Part shown: piece by piece, positions 20,750-31,559 of the stretch
Layout: the number at the start of each line of letters is the position of its first letter
Position numbering within the stretch: position 1 is the stretch's first letter
Assembly: GCA_936435175.1 (NCBI GenBank)
Contig: OW386557.1
Span: 22,253,423 to 22,317,422, forward strand
Length of the DNA: 64,000 nucleotides
Source of the DNA: Glyphotaelius pellucidus
Lineage: Eukaryota > Arthropoda > Insecta > Trichoptera > Limnephilidae
Reading direction: 5' to 3'
Notes under the pieces: model-generated
What the model was told of the DNA's origin: nothing
Databases searched by the model: none
Seen by the model: the letters and a program-made list of their open reading frames with translations, nothing else
Position numbers and translations under genes: made by a program

Positions 20750-21655
20750 ATATTATTGGAAATATTGTGTAGAGGGTCTTTTAGGGAAACGAACAAAAGA
20801 AAGTTCTAGGATGGAAAAAGATATGAGGAGTGGGTAGAAATCTGGGGTCCAATGTGTTCAGGAGTTACGACTGTAGTATCGAGTGAGTCCAGAGATTTCT
20901 TTACCTGAGGGAGTACGGCTACTACCCGTGGCTCTACGCTACCGACTTTCTCTTGGGCATGCTCGGTATGAACCGTCTACGGGTCAGAAGGGATGTGCGC
21001 ATTATTACACATTTCTTCAGACTGATTCGTGGACGGTTCGAAAACCCGGCTATTATGGAGAGCATTAGTTTCTATGTTCCCGACGGTTATCTCCGTCACC
21101 GACAGCATAGACTGTTTTATCTCCCGGCTTGCAGAACTAACTTGCCAATGGTTATGACAGTCGGGAGAGCAGTCTTGTTGTTAAATAGAATCACTTTGAA
21201 TATCGACATGTTTGCATCAATGAAGCACAATTTAGACAGCAAGCTTTATTGCTGTTAGTCTGATTGTGCTTCATTGATTTTTAAATTGTTCATTGATGTT
21301 TATATTGTATAATTTGTTTGAATTGTTTATATTATTTAAAATGCTTTAATCTTAATATTTTCTCTATTTTAAAAACGATTTGAAATTTAAATTTTGTTAT
21401 GTTTTTAAAGTGAATAAATTGAATTGAATTGAAAAGGTTTCCTTCAACCAATATCTCGCTGTCCAGCCCGCCACGCAGTATATGGGCAAAAGCATTCGCC
21501 GTCAAGACATAGTTAAACCTCACCCCACTCGGGCACCCTTGCTAACTCACCAAACCTGGCAAATCACTCGGGGTTACCTACGGTAGTGATTTTGGTTATT
21601 CAATAAATGGTTCCCAGGGCGGCGATACCGAAATCAGTCTCCCAAATTGACAGTT
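20750..21655 (-). repeat. REP-A copy (minus), split by LINE-B
   Basis: The 3' part (20750-20893: GTGTAGAGGGTCTTTTAGGG, GAGTGGGTAGAAATCTGGGG) and the 5' part (21436-21655: CCTTCAACCAATATCTCGC to GTCTCCCAAATTGACAG) flank a LINE-B insertion. Together they rebuild a long-form REP-A. Confidence 0.7.
20894..21435 (+). pseudogene. LINE-B copy B, C-terminus and 3' UTR
   Basis: The start is within the C-terminal coding region (RFLYLREYGYYPWLY-like). The frame shifts once and then reads LGMLGMNRLRVRRDV, RLIRGRFENPAIME and SFYVPDGYLRHRQHRLFYLP, ending at 21258. The 3' UTR ends in (TTGAA)n. It differs from copy C (56463-57265) by scattered substitutions and indels, and is truncated much nearer the 3' end. 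Confidence 0.85.
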
Positions 21656-22009
21656 ACGCCAGTATACGCCATCGAAAATAAAATTTCAACCCTTACTTAA
21701 AAAAGTGTTTTTAAACGTCTTCTTGCACTCGGAAGTATTTTTATTTTATATATTTTAAGGAAAGTTGACAACAAATCATAAATTACATAATAATAAAATA
21801 GTTAATTATGCCAATTATGAACTTTTCACTTACGATAGTGAATGAAAAGGTGTGACATTATAAAGGTGTTTTCTTAATTGGTTTATTTTTTTGTTACAAT
21901 ATGTGATATACAAATTATCTTTGAAATATATATATAATTTTTAAAAACAATTTGTGTATTTAATGAATGTATCTATTAACATTCATAAAATGACGTATTT
22001 AGATCCGTA

Positions 22010-22935
22010 TTTACGTGTAAAGTATATCAGTATTTACGAGTAAAAACGTACAAACGTGTATCAATGTTTACGTGCATCAATGTCACATCGTGTAATGACG
22101 TGTAACAAAGTAACAACGTGTAACGACGTACAAACGTGTATCAATGTTTACTTACAACAACGTCACAACGTGTAATAACGTGTAACAACGTAACACGTGT
22201 AACGACGTACAATCATGTATCAACGTAACAACGTGTAACGAAGTACAATCATGTATCAACGTTTACATGCAATAACGTCACAACGTGTAACAACGTAACA
22301 CGTGTAACGAAGTACAATCATGTATCAACGTAACAACGTGTAACGAAGTACAATCATGTATCAACGTTTACGTACAACAACGTCACAACGTGTAATAACG
22401 TGTAACAACGTAACACGTGTAACGAAGTACAATCATGTATCAACGTATCAACGTGTAACGAAGTACAATCATGTATCAACGTTTACGTGCAATAACGTCA
22501 CAACGTGTAATAACGTGTAACAACGTAACACGTATAACGAAGTACAATCATGTATCAACGTAACAACGTGTAACGAAGTACAATCATGTATCAACGTTTA
22601 CGTGCAATAACGTCACAACGTGTAATAACGTGTAACAACGTAACACGTATAACGAAGTACAATCATGTATCAACGTAACAACGTGTAACGAAGTACAATC
22701 ATGTATCAACGTTTACGTGCAATAACGTCACAACGTGTAATAACGTGTAACAACGTAACAACGTGTAACGACGTATAAACGTGTATCAACGTTTACGTGC
22801 AACAACGTAATAACAACGTAACAACAATGTAATAACGTGTAACAACGTAACAACGTGCATCAATGTAACAACGTGTTTACGTGTAACAATTTAACAACGT
22901 ATTAAGACGTAAACACTTGTAACAACGTCACGAAT
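22010..22935. repeat. ACGT-rich minisatellite with 115-bp higher-order period
   Basis: About 0.9 kb is built from short variants of AACGTGTAACGA, CAATCATGTATC, AACGTTTACGTGC and ATAACGTCAC. The marker CAACGTAACA recurs at 22186, 22291, 22406, 22521, 22636 and 22751, giving spacings of 105, 115, 115, 115 and 115. The array is thus made of larger units amplified together, with more diverged edges. No reading frame or transposon end is associated. Confidence 0.9.
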
Positions 22936-24515
22936 CAATTTTCTTCCGCTTTAATTAGTAAGCAAATTCTTTAGAAAATTAGTACAAAACTTTGTAACCG
23001 AAGGACGCCTCGTGTTCCGTCTCTCCAGCTGAAAGCCATTATCTGACAAAATTAATACTTCGAATTAGGGCTCTTGTAACACCTCGTTTAACCACGGCTA
23101 GCTCATTAATACTTTTAATCTAATCTTGTCTCTCAATCTGCTTTGAACCTCTTCGTCCAATTAAAATGTTTTGGGGAAATAAGTTTATTGAAAACGAAAA
23201 TAAATAATGAAATATGTCATTGAAGAAGAAGATAATACTAATAAAAATAAAAGAAAAAAACGCATAATTATAAAAACGTAATGGTCACAAATAGTACTCG
23301 AACTCAGGATCTCTCGGCCTTTGATACCTCTTATTTTTAATATTGAAGACGGATAGAAGCAGACATTGTAATCCCTGAGGTGTTGTTAGCAATTGGAGCG
23401 TTTTCGGTCACATTTTGAACAATTTGCGAACACCCGCTAGCGTTCGCTGGCCAAAATGTGACCAATTTGTAGAGATATTTTAAAACAGTTATTGGAATTA
23501 TTCAAAAGTTCTCGCGCGTTGGAATCTTCGATTAATCACAAAGATAACTTAGTAGTTTCACAGTTTAACAACAGATTTTTCACATCTGAATTATTTGTTA
23601 ATGACATTCCGCGAATCAAATTTTTTGAATTGAATAAGTGAAATCCTATTTAGATACTATTTAGATTCATCTTTACGACGAATTGGTTTACAGTATGAAC
23701 ATCAAAAAATATGCCACGGATAAATTGAAGCTTTGACTAGTTTTTCTATGTATTGGAATTACAATAAAATTATTTACATAACAAAAAATATAAGCGTTAA
23801 CCACTAAAAAAATGTTTTTTCATGAATTAACCATGAAGTAATATATAGGAAACAATTTTTTAAAAATACGCCATTATGACTAAGACTATTTTTGAGATTT
23901 TTGATGAAATTAAATCATATTTTGCAATTCACACGCAGCAGAAGTGAAACCTTCAGAAAACTAAAGTAGACAAGAATGGGGAGACTATGAAGTACTTTTT
24001 TTATCAAATTGAAGGATGATTTTTTCGATATTTTTCCTGTACATTTGGTCATATTTTTAGTTTTTATGTTTTCTTCTTCGGAGTCGGTAGATATCGCTTT
24101 CTTTTGTATATACTTTGCCTGTTAATTTTGGAGTGGTTTGAAAAATGGTTATTGATTTTACAAAAATAAAAATGTTCACTTTTTTTGGATTTAATATAAT
24201 TCGATCCTTGGTCCTCTGAATGTTTGGCCGCTAAGTCCGTCAGGTGTTTTTATCACTGGACTAAAGGAGGCCTGCGTGGGATCGTGGATTTAACGTATTT
24301 CATTGGAACCGAATACCCGCGCAAGAAATAAATATTTTATTGATATCTCATTCTCTCGCAACCTAAATCCTATTGATGTTAGTGTTGTCTCTTTTTAGAG
24401 TCGCTCGCTTCTTTTTTATCCAGTTTCAAATCACAATGGTGCTAAAGAAGTTTTCACTTCAAAAACAGGACAAAAAAAATTGGTTGTTTGTAAAGCCGGT
24501 TTACGGACGATAATT
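22936..24515. other. Mostly unassigned stretch with a SINE2 fragment
   Basis: At 23207-23330 a minus-strand tRNA-like box-B region (GAGTTCGAGTACT) and the shared block ATTGAAGAAGAAGATAA (also at 4178) mark a SINE2-related fragment. Elsewhere nothing is recognised. Confidence 0.4.
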
Positions 24516-24715
24516 TTACGTGATAACGTCATAAGAAAACTTTGATGAAAATTTGCATTTATGCGTCATAAGCCGAACGCTTGGCCGATCGTCCCTCTCT
24601 ATCGCTTTTTCCGCCCTCTCGCTTGCTCGCTCGGATCAGGCGGAACGTGACAATGAGTCATGCTTTTTCGTACATGCAGCCGGCGTTCATCGATTTATAA
24701 GACGTTATCACTTAA
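24516..24715. mobile_element. MITE with ACGTGATAACGTC termini
   Basis: Inverted ends ACGTGATAACGTCATAAG (24518-24535) and TTATAAGACGTTATCACTT (24696-24714) enclose a moderately GC-rich core. A second, one-ended copy is at 28505-28640 in the opposite orientation. The 71-codon ORF over the core is incidental. Confidence 0.7.
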
Positions 24716-24718
24716 AGC

Positions 24719-24822
24719 TTAAATCGAATGTGAATATATTTAAATTTCCAAATATGGAGAGGGCTTAAAAAAGGCTTAAATCGAATGTGAATATATTTAA
24801 ATTTCCAAATATAGAGAGGGCG
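24719..24822. repeat. Tandem duplication, about 56 bp period
   Basis: GCTTAAATCGAATGTGAATA and the AT-rich 30 bp after it occur twice, at 24719 and 24775, nearly identical (GGAGAGGG versus AGAGAGGG). Confidence 0.8.
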
Positions 24823-25154
24823 TACAGTAAATGGTTTTACCACCATCCGAAACCATCATCACTAACAATTGAAGCTGTAATGTGGTCATAAATAGGCGAC
24901 ACGATGTTTCCTGAAAGCAAAATTATGTAGGGCCGTTTGCCAGCCGATGAATAATTCGTCACACTATTCAAAGCGAAGGTACGCGCCACGGTCCGATGCC
25001 TATTGAGTAGCAGAAGACATTGTATGGCGGTGTTTATCAATAATGTAATGCTTCGGATCGATACAGCGAGGTTTGAATGGGGACAGGACTTCGGCAGACG
25101 CGTTTTGGGTAATACGAATTCATCTGTAAAGCTTTTTTTTTACATGCGCTCCAC

Positions 25155-25895
25155 GCATAGTGAGAAACGTGTAATCAATTTTATTATTGCACGTTGGCAG
25201 CATGAGAAAAATGTAATCAATTTTATAATTAAATTTTGGCAGCATGAGAAATGTGTAATCAATTTTGTAATTGGTTTTGGTAGCACGAGAAAAAAAAATC
25301 ATATTTATCATTGACCATTGACAGCACGAGACATTTATCATTTAACACTGACAGCATGTAATCAATTTTATCATTGAGCCTTGCTAGCATGAGAGATATG
25401 TAATAATATATATATATATATTTTTTTTTTACAGTTAATACCGCACAAGAGCCCCAACTGCTCCCGTCTGGAGCCAGTGAGACTATGGCATCCCCAATTG
25501 GGGTATGTTGTGAGGCTGAAGGTAGTGGGGAGGGGAAGGAGATAGGGAAGAGGAAGGTGGGGAAGTACCTGGCTATTCAGATCTGGTCACTAAACACGGC
25601 TAAAGCCATTTCAAGCAACGTTTCAATTCTGAATGGTGGTCTTACACCAGGGCGATACTGATAGTATCTTCCACTCTGGAACGTGCCGCAAATATACTAT
25701 ATATTATTTTAAATGAATAAATTGTGAAATAACACAAATTAATCAAATAAAATTTATTTGCGCACGCCGGGTTCGAACCCGCGACCTTCGGATTGTGAGT
25801 CGAGAGTCTTGCCTCGGGACCACGGAGGCCATGTAATAATAATTTTGTAATTGGGTATTGGCAGCATGTGAAACATGAAATCAAATTTATAATAA
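25155..25895. repeat. 48-bp-type minisatellite interrupted by SINE1
   Basis: Units of about 47-48 bp contain GGCAGCATGAGAAA and GTAATCAATTTTATAATT. They occupy 25155-25397 and resume at 25842-25895 after the SINE1. The 103-codon ORF ending at 25314 is simply this repeat translated (recurrent VINFII..WQHEK). Confidence 0.8.
25409..25830 (-). mobile_element. SINE1, full-length, with 11-bp target duplication
   Basis: The tRNA-like head at the right end reads (minus strand) GGCCTCCGTGGTCCCGAGGC with box B GGTTCGAACCC. The unique body and tail extend leftward to an A/TA-rich end. The duplication ATGTAATAATA is at 25398-25408 and 25831-25841. It is the best-preserved SINE1 here, with intact promoter boxes. 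Confidence 0.9.
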
Positions 25896-25904
25896 CAATA
25901 ACAA

Positions 25905-26060
25905 TATTAGCGAAACTCAATCGAAAATCCGAAAACAGACAAATCAGAAAAATATGATCACATCCAGGACACGAACCTACGCCTTGCCGGGGTGGAGCTC
26001 TACCACCTGAGTTAATGTATTCCTATCCGATTCGGTCATAATACGTAACTGTGCAATACT
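25905..26060 (-). mobile_element. SINE2-type tRNA-like unit
   Basis: On the minus strand: GACCGAATCGGATA leader, TTAACTCAGGTGGTAGAGC (D-arm-like), GGCGTAGGTTCGTGTCC (T-arm-like), then the tail CTGATTTGTCTGTTTTCGG and CGATTGAGTTTCGC. Leader and tail match the unit at 4409-4545, though the tRNA parts differ. Confidence 0.6.
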
Positions 26061-27653
26061 TCGAATAAGAACTAAAAACATTTTCTTAACGCGTATGTTT
26101 TTTTTAATTTATTTTTTTTTATAATTTTTTTGGTCAAATTGGTATAATTTTATAATACAAACTTTTTATATAAACAGTTGAAAAAAGAGAGAATAATACA
26201 ATTTGCAGATTAACCAAAAAAACCTACATAGGCATCGCCAGTTCGTGGGTATACTTGAGTGTTTTTAAGACAGTTAAAATTTTACTCATACTTTTTCAAT
26301 ATACGTTATCTTTGTAGAAGATTAAAAAATAAAATTAAATACATAAAAAAATAAATTCAGTGTTTTCTGAAATAAATTCAAATGACACGTTCATAATGAC
26401 TAATAAAAATTTGGTAAGTAATAGCAGGTCAGATGTTTATTGGCCACTATATTTATAAATGAATCCTAGTAATCAGACAAATGCTATTGTGGCCCGTAAG
26501 AGATCAAAAAGAGATTTTTCTACCACTTTTTTTGACTTTTCGGAATTTTTAAAAAATAGTAAAAATTAAAATATTGTTATAATTCTAGTAGTTGCGATAG
26601 AGTAATGTGTAGAGGAAGCTTATACCAAATTTCAAACAAATTTGTTTCGTAGAACTTAAAATATCTTGTCAACCGTCTCGAAAAAAATAGTTTTGAGAAA
26701 AATGCGTTCAAAATTTTGTTCTCTTTAGATTTTGGTTAGATTACGTCTAAACCGCGACATTAAAATGGTTATAACTTTTAAAATAATGCGAATTTCTAAA
26801 AATCCTTTTAAGGAGATATTTTTGAATATTTAAGCTTTGGAAATATGAAGAAATTTTTTTTTTTTTTTTCCGTACAAACTTATGCCCCAATTTCCTCTCT
26901 GGATCTTGACTTACTGCAAATATTTTTTAACATGGTATAGAAGTCGACCACTAGCGTGTTATTACTTATAAGAGTAAGAAATCCAGAAATCGTTGAAATT
27001 GCCTGGTTTGAATGCCATTCAGACGTTCAGTATACAAACTAGAGAACGCATTTTTTAAAAAAGAAAAACCTACATAAATAGAGTATTTTCTTCAAATACA
27101 GATAGTAAAAAAAACGAGTGTGTTTTAGACCACATGACTGAAGTAAAACTTCTTTATGCTTCGTTCGCCTCGCCCGATCACACTTTTCGTAACGCTCTCG
27201 TCACGCATTCACCAGCTTACTCCCCAAGTCAAGCGTACGTAAAGAAGTTTTACTTCAAAAATACCTAACGATAATAGCTCCAACATCCACGGTCTCGGCC
27301 CATCCACCCCGCACGTGTAAAATGGCATCGGAACTGAGTGATACAAGAGACTACGTGAATACGACACGTGTAGTCCTGTAAGTACTCCATTCAACATTCA
27401 CGATGTCAATACGACGCACAGACAACAGCGCATTTAGTATGCCGCGTCGAGTGAATAATTGAACGTGGCGAGCGGCCGTAACGATTAATGCATGTGGAAT
27501 TCCAAGAATTCATTGATTTGGGTGGCGGAACGCACGTCTAACTGTTGTCCATTGCTAACTATTGGAAATTTTCAGAATCACTTAGCTAAAACCAGAAATT
27601 GGCTAACACATTTTTCCAGAATCCATTTTCACAATTTCCTTAAGGGGGTATTC
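26061..27653. other. Unassigned stretch with a piggyBac-type MITE relic
   Basis: The part 26430-26870 is related to the MITEs at 27654-28373 and 35360-36061 (shared TAGAACTT.A.ATATC.TGTCAACCGTCT and AAATCCTTTTAAGGAGATAT). Its termini are not recognisable. The remainder holds nothing I can name. Confidence 0.5.
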
Positions 27654-28373
27654 TAGTCTAGATGCATGAAATGTAGGTGTTTTTTCAGGTGCAATAAAAA
27701 AACAATAATATTTTTGTAGCCGTTATCTTTGTAGAATAACCAAATATTTATTAAACATTAAAAAATACATTTAAAAAAAAATCAAACGAAAAAATAAAAT
27801 AATAAAAAAGTTACAGGGTGTTGAAGTGGGGAGTCTCGAAAATATGGCGCCCCCTGGTTGACACGATTGCAAACCTCTTAGTAATCCGAAAAAAAAACCA
27901 AATTTATTTTTGATCCAAACAAATGCTGCTATGGCATGAACCTCGGAGAAGTCATAGAATTTTTTTTCGCAAAATGGCGGCTTTCTGAAAAAAAAGTCAT
28001 TTTTTACACGTTTTTTTTTAGTTTTCTAATTTTTTTAAAATAGTAAAAATTAAAATTTTGTTTTAGTTCTGGTTCATGCGATAAAATAATGTATAGAATA
28101 GGCTCACACCAAATTTCAAGGAAATTGGTTTAGTAGAACTTGAGATATCGTGTCAATCGTCTTGAAAAAAGGGGTTTTGAGAAAAATGTGTTTAAAATTT
28201 TGTTCTATGTAGATTTCGGTTAGATTCTGTCTAAACCGCGAAATTAAAATGGTTTTAACTTTCAAAGTAATGCGAATTTGGAAAAATCCTTATAAGGAGA
28301 TATTTTTGAATATTTAAACTTTGGAAATATGAAGGAAAAAAAAACTTTTTTTTTTCTAGACTAGAATACCCCC
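27654..28373. mobile_element. piggyBac-type MITE with TTAA duplication
   Basis: Termini GGGGGTATTCTAGTCTAGA and TCTAGACTAGAATACCCCC are perfect inverted repeats. TTAA lies on each side (27650-27653 and 28374-28377). The 720-bp interior is AT-rich with no transposase. TTAA duplication is the signature of piggyBac-like elements, so an autonomous piggyBac source elsewhere is inferred. Confidence 0.85.
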
Positions 28374-28504
28374 TTAAGGCTTTTTTCATACAAATCAAAT
28401 ATGGGTTTGAGACCAAAATACCAAATCAAACTGAATATTTTTTTTTTTATTCGGAAGTTATAGCAAATATCTAGTACGCACATGTGCCTTTAAAACATAT
28501 TTTT

Positions 28505-28640
28505 TTTGACGTGATAACGTCTTATAAATCTATGAACGCCGGCTGAACTCACGAAAAAGCATGACTCATTGTCACGTTTCGCCTGAGCCGAGCGTGCAAG
28601 CGAGAGCGCGGAACAAGCGTTCTGCCTAAGCGTTCGGCTT
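28505..28640. mobile_element. Truncated MITE, relative of 24516-24715
   Basis: One terminus is present (GACGTGATAACGTCTTATAA at 28508) followed by ATGAACGCCGGCTGA and GCATGACTCATTGTCACGTT in reverse order to the first copy. The second terminus is lost at about 28640. Confidence 0.7.
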
Positions 28641-28675
28641 GTGACACATCTATCTCTTTTCCGGAGAGATAAAGT

Positions 28676-28857
28676 AGGCAAAAAGGGAACGGGGACGAAT
28701 TGGAAAGGACACGCAGAGAGAAACAATATAATTATTTAAGTGGCATTGCAACGCCTGCCGGGTTCAGCTAGGAACGGAAGGGGAACGGGGGCGCATGGGA
28801 ATGGACATGCAGGGAGAAACAATTAATTTCTTTGAATGGCATTGCAACGCCGGGAAC
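28676..28857 (+). mobile_element. Two tandem Helitron 3' ends
   Basis: Two units share GGACA.GCAG.GAGAAACAAT, then GGCATTGCAACGCC. The first ends CCGGGTTCAGCTAG at 28771. The second ends GCCGGGAACCAGCTT, with the CTAG decayed. The same 3' end is seen at 54238 and, on the minus strand, at 58898. Confidence 0.6.
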
Positions 28858-28953
28858 CAGCTTCTTGAATATACAAATTAAAAACTTAAAATTAATGGTC
28901 CTACAAATTAAACTTGGTAATAATAAATAAGTATCAATCTGTGAAACGTTATG

Positions 28954-29190
28954 TTAAGGTACTGTGCAAGGAAATAAGGACCTGGCCAGGGAGGCAGTCT
29001 GTAAATAAATAAATTGCGCCATAGATTATATTTTGCGCTAATTGTAGTGTTTCGCTAGACAGATCATAAACGACGGAGACCCAAAAAATCAGAGAGTAAA
29101 TCAGACAGACGTGTGCGGGTCCGATCCGATCCGATAATTGATCAGACAATCTGAAAGTAAAACGGATGTAAGGTCGGCCTTAAGGAGTAA
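28954..29190. mobile_element. Degraded relative of the 583-870 MITE
   Basis: GGTCCGATCCGATCCGATAA, GATCAGACAATCTGAAAG and the end GGATGTAAGGTCGGCCTTAA match the right half of the first copy. The palindrome is reduced to TTGATCAGACAA, and the left half is poorly conserved. Confidence 0.5.
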
Positions 29191-29373
29191 AAAATAACAA
29201 CACGTCTAATTGTGAAGAGTCCATTTATTCATTGCTTTTAAGTTAGAGGTTCCCGGCTGTTAACGGTATTTGCAATAGTATTCGGAAAAATAATCAATAC
29301 AGTCATTAAAATTAAAATATTGAAATTAGATTTCAAAAAAATTTATTAATCAATTAATTTTATTTATATTTGT

Positions 29374-29795
29374 AGTAGGGTTTGAAAACGTGTTAAGGTT
29401 CGTCAGACATGTTTTTTATTATCTAGTAATGTATTACATGAGAACTTTTCAATTTGCTTTCGACACACATTATATACCCCGGCTGGAATCCCAATGGTCA
29501 GAAACAAGAAATGCTTTCATGAATAAGTTTTCTGAGACATGCGAAAAAGTTGAAAAGTTATTCATCATACAATAATAACATTCCGCATATTCCTTTTTGT
29601 TTGCGCGATTTTCATACAAATCACGTACAGACAGAAAATACTCGACAAGCTTGTGGTCGACTTTTCTTTGAAGACAAAACAGAAATGATTGGTTGTGTTT
29701 CAAAAAGACGATTCGCACCCAATGCGAATCGTGGATTCAAAGTACAAGTGAACACACTGTTTTCGTAGAAGGCCACTAAGTGGTTTACTTACGGG
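29374..29795 (+). other. Unidentified exon-like block with two ORFs
   Basis: Two overlapping frames (29390-29572 and 29550-29768) lie between an acceptor-like TTTGTAG and a donor-like GGTAAGT at about 29795. The minus strand also has an 82-codon ORF. I recognise no domain. The frames do not continue through the donor, so a real exon is doubtful. Confidence 0.2.
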
Positions 29796-30177
29796 TAAGT
29801 ATTTTATTTTTGTTTATTAAATATTTTTGATTTATACATTCTTACATTTTTAATGATATTCAAAGTTGGTTTTGTATAATTATTAAAATGATCTTCTCTT
29901 TGAAGACCCAACCGTGCCAATGCAATGATCTAGTTTCCTTTATGTGATCATCTTCTTACTTTAAGGTGGAGACAATAATACACCGTAGATCATCTAAGTT
30001 ACGTTTATTATGAGATATGTACAAATTTCCAGGAAGCATGTATGCGAAAAGCACGAATTGACAACAACAATCACACCCTTTTATGCATTACTCACTCATA
30101 CGCGCATGTCTCTTTCATACCCTAAGACATACGTTCACCACAATTATGTTTACGTGTAATGAGTATTTTTCATTCAT
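29796..30177. other. Unassigned stretch
   Basis: Nothing recognised. Confidence 0.3.
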
Positions 30178-30480
30178 TTTTTTTTTTTTTTATTTAGTAA
30201 AATATTTACACATTTATGTACATTATTTATAAAATGTTTTGACTGTCCAACTAGGATGATTCCCGTTTTAGGACAGTCAAATTAGGATAAGTGTGAATAT
30301 ATATGGACCATGATTTATACAAAAAGAGGGAAAATTGAAGAAATGAAAAGAAGAGAAAGAATAAAACATAAAATTGGAAAGTTAAAAGCGTATTAACATA
30401 TTACTTTAAAAAAAGGTTTATATGTATAGGTTCTTGAAAAAAAAGGGTTTAAACATATAGTTCACTTGTGTATGCATGGC
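30178..30480 (-). mobile_element. LINE 3' tail (minus strand)
   Basis: A T tract at 30178-30191 (the poly(A) of a minus-strand element) is followed by a hairpin, TTGACTGTCC / GGACAGTCAA (about 30238-30282). Hairpin plus poly(A) resembles jockey-type LINE 3' UTRs. No coding part remains. Confidence 0.45.
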
Positions 30481-30625
30481 ATACAACAGTTAGATTTAAC
30501 AAAGAAAAAACGTTTACAACGTTTTTCCTTTAACAAACAAACTCAAACGTTTAACAAAGAAAAAACGTTTACAACAGTTTGTGTATGCATGGCATACAAC
30601 AGTTAGATTTAACAAAGAAAAAACG
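30467..30625. repeat. Direct repeat, 113-bp period
   Basis: GTGTATGCATGGCATACAAC and the following TTAACAAAGAAAAAACG occur at 30468 and 30581. A shorter internal copy of TTTAACAAAGAAAAAACG lies between them. Confidence 0.75.
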
Positions 30626-30762
30626 TTTTTTCAAGTGTCATCAGGGCAAGAATTTAAAAGGTTTAAAATTAAATTGATGTTTTTTACTAAAAAACAAATA
30701 ACTTTGTTTACATCACTTTATTTAATACACACTCTACATGTTTCATTTTTGAAGTGATTTGA

Positions 30763-30935
30763 GATTTTCACGGCCAAAATTGTTATCGTGATTTATTTTT
30801 AGGATATTATGCCATATCACGCTTCTTCTTTTAGCCAACGTTTTGGACAACTATACAGTGTCAATCATCAGGGCAAATTTCATTTTCATCGTTTCACACA
30901 ATATGGCATAATATCCCACAAATAAATCACGAAAT
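30763..30935. mobile_element. Diverged PLE-1-like foldback
   Basis: It has the PLE-1 order TTTTCACGGCCAAAA, arm, GCCAACGTTTTGGACA..TGTCAATCATCAGGGC, then the inverted arm ATGGCATAATATCCCACAAA. The hammerhead-like motif (minus strand, 30833-30873) has lost the G of GAAAC and one helix II pair. Confidence 0.65.
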
Positions 30936-31020
30936 TAAAAAAATATATTTATATTTGTAACCCTGATGAAACTTGAGCCAAGCAAAACCGGGTGGCAATT
31001 TTTTTGTAAATTAGTGGTTA

Positions 31021-31467
31021 AGCCTCGATGACATTGAGCGAGTTTACAAGCTACTATCTGGGAAATTCACTATCTGTTAGTAAACTCGCTCAGTGTCATC
31101 TTATTACTTGCTAACTAGCAGATTGTGGACAATCTACGAAAAAAATTGAAAGGTGGTCAACTTTACTCGCTACTCGCTCAAGGTGGCGGCCTACCAACAG
31201 CTGATTTTGTAACTGTCAGAATTAGTTCGCGCGGGAGACGTAATTTTTGTTACTGGCTAGCGTGTGGCGCTAGCTGCGACCTCAAGTTTTTTATAAAATG
31301 TTGAATTACTGAATTGGTTCGCGCGAGAGTCGTTACTTTAGCTGCTACTGTCGCTACTGAGCGAGTAGACAGTGTTGTGTATCATCATGAAAATCTCACT
31401 CGCCGATTCACCGGCTTTTAATTTTACCGGCTAGTAGCTTTTAAACTCGCTCAATATAATCAAGGCT
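31021..31467. mobile_element. TTA-duplicating MITE (PIF/Harbinger-type)
   Basis: Inverted ends AGCCTCGATGACATTGAGCG and its counterpart at 31432-31467 (complement AGCCTTGATTATATTGAGCG) share GAGTTTA.AAGCTACTA further in. TTA flanks both sides (31018-31020, 31468-31470). Extra subterminal copies of the GAGCGAGTTTA motif occur. No ORF inside. Confidence 0.75.
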
Positions 31468-31559
31468 TTAATAACAAAGCGTTTGTACCATTTCAGAACA
31501 ACTGACGCTCGATATTCAAGACGCACATTTTATACGGGTTTTTTTAATAAAGTTTAACA

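Noticed and set aside
22010..22935. Regularly spaced repeats that could suggest a CRISPR array
   Set aside because: Repeats are contiguous variants of the same motif without unique spacers, and the context is eukaryotic.
25003..25314. 103-codon ORF with repeated peptide
   Set aside because: It is the 48-bp minisatellite read in frame.
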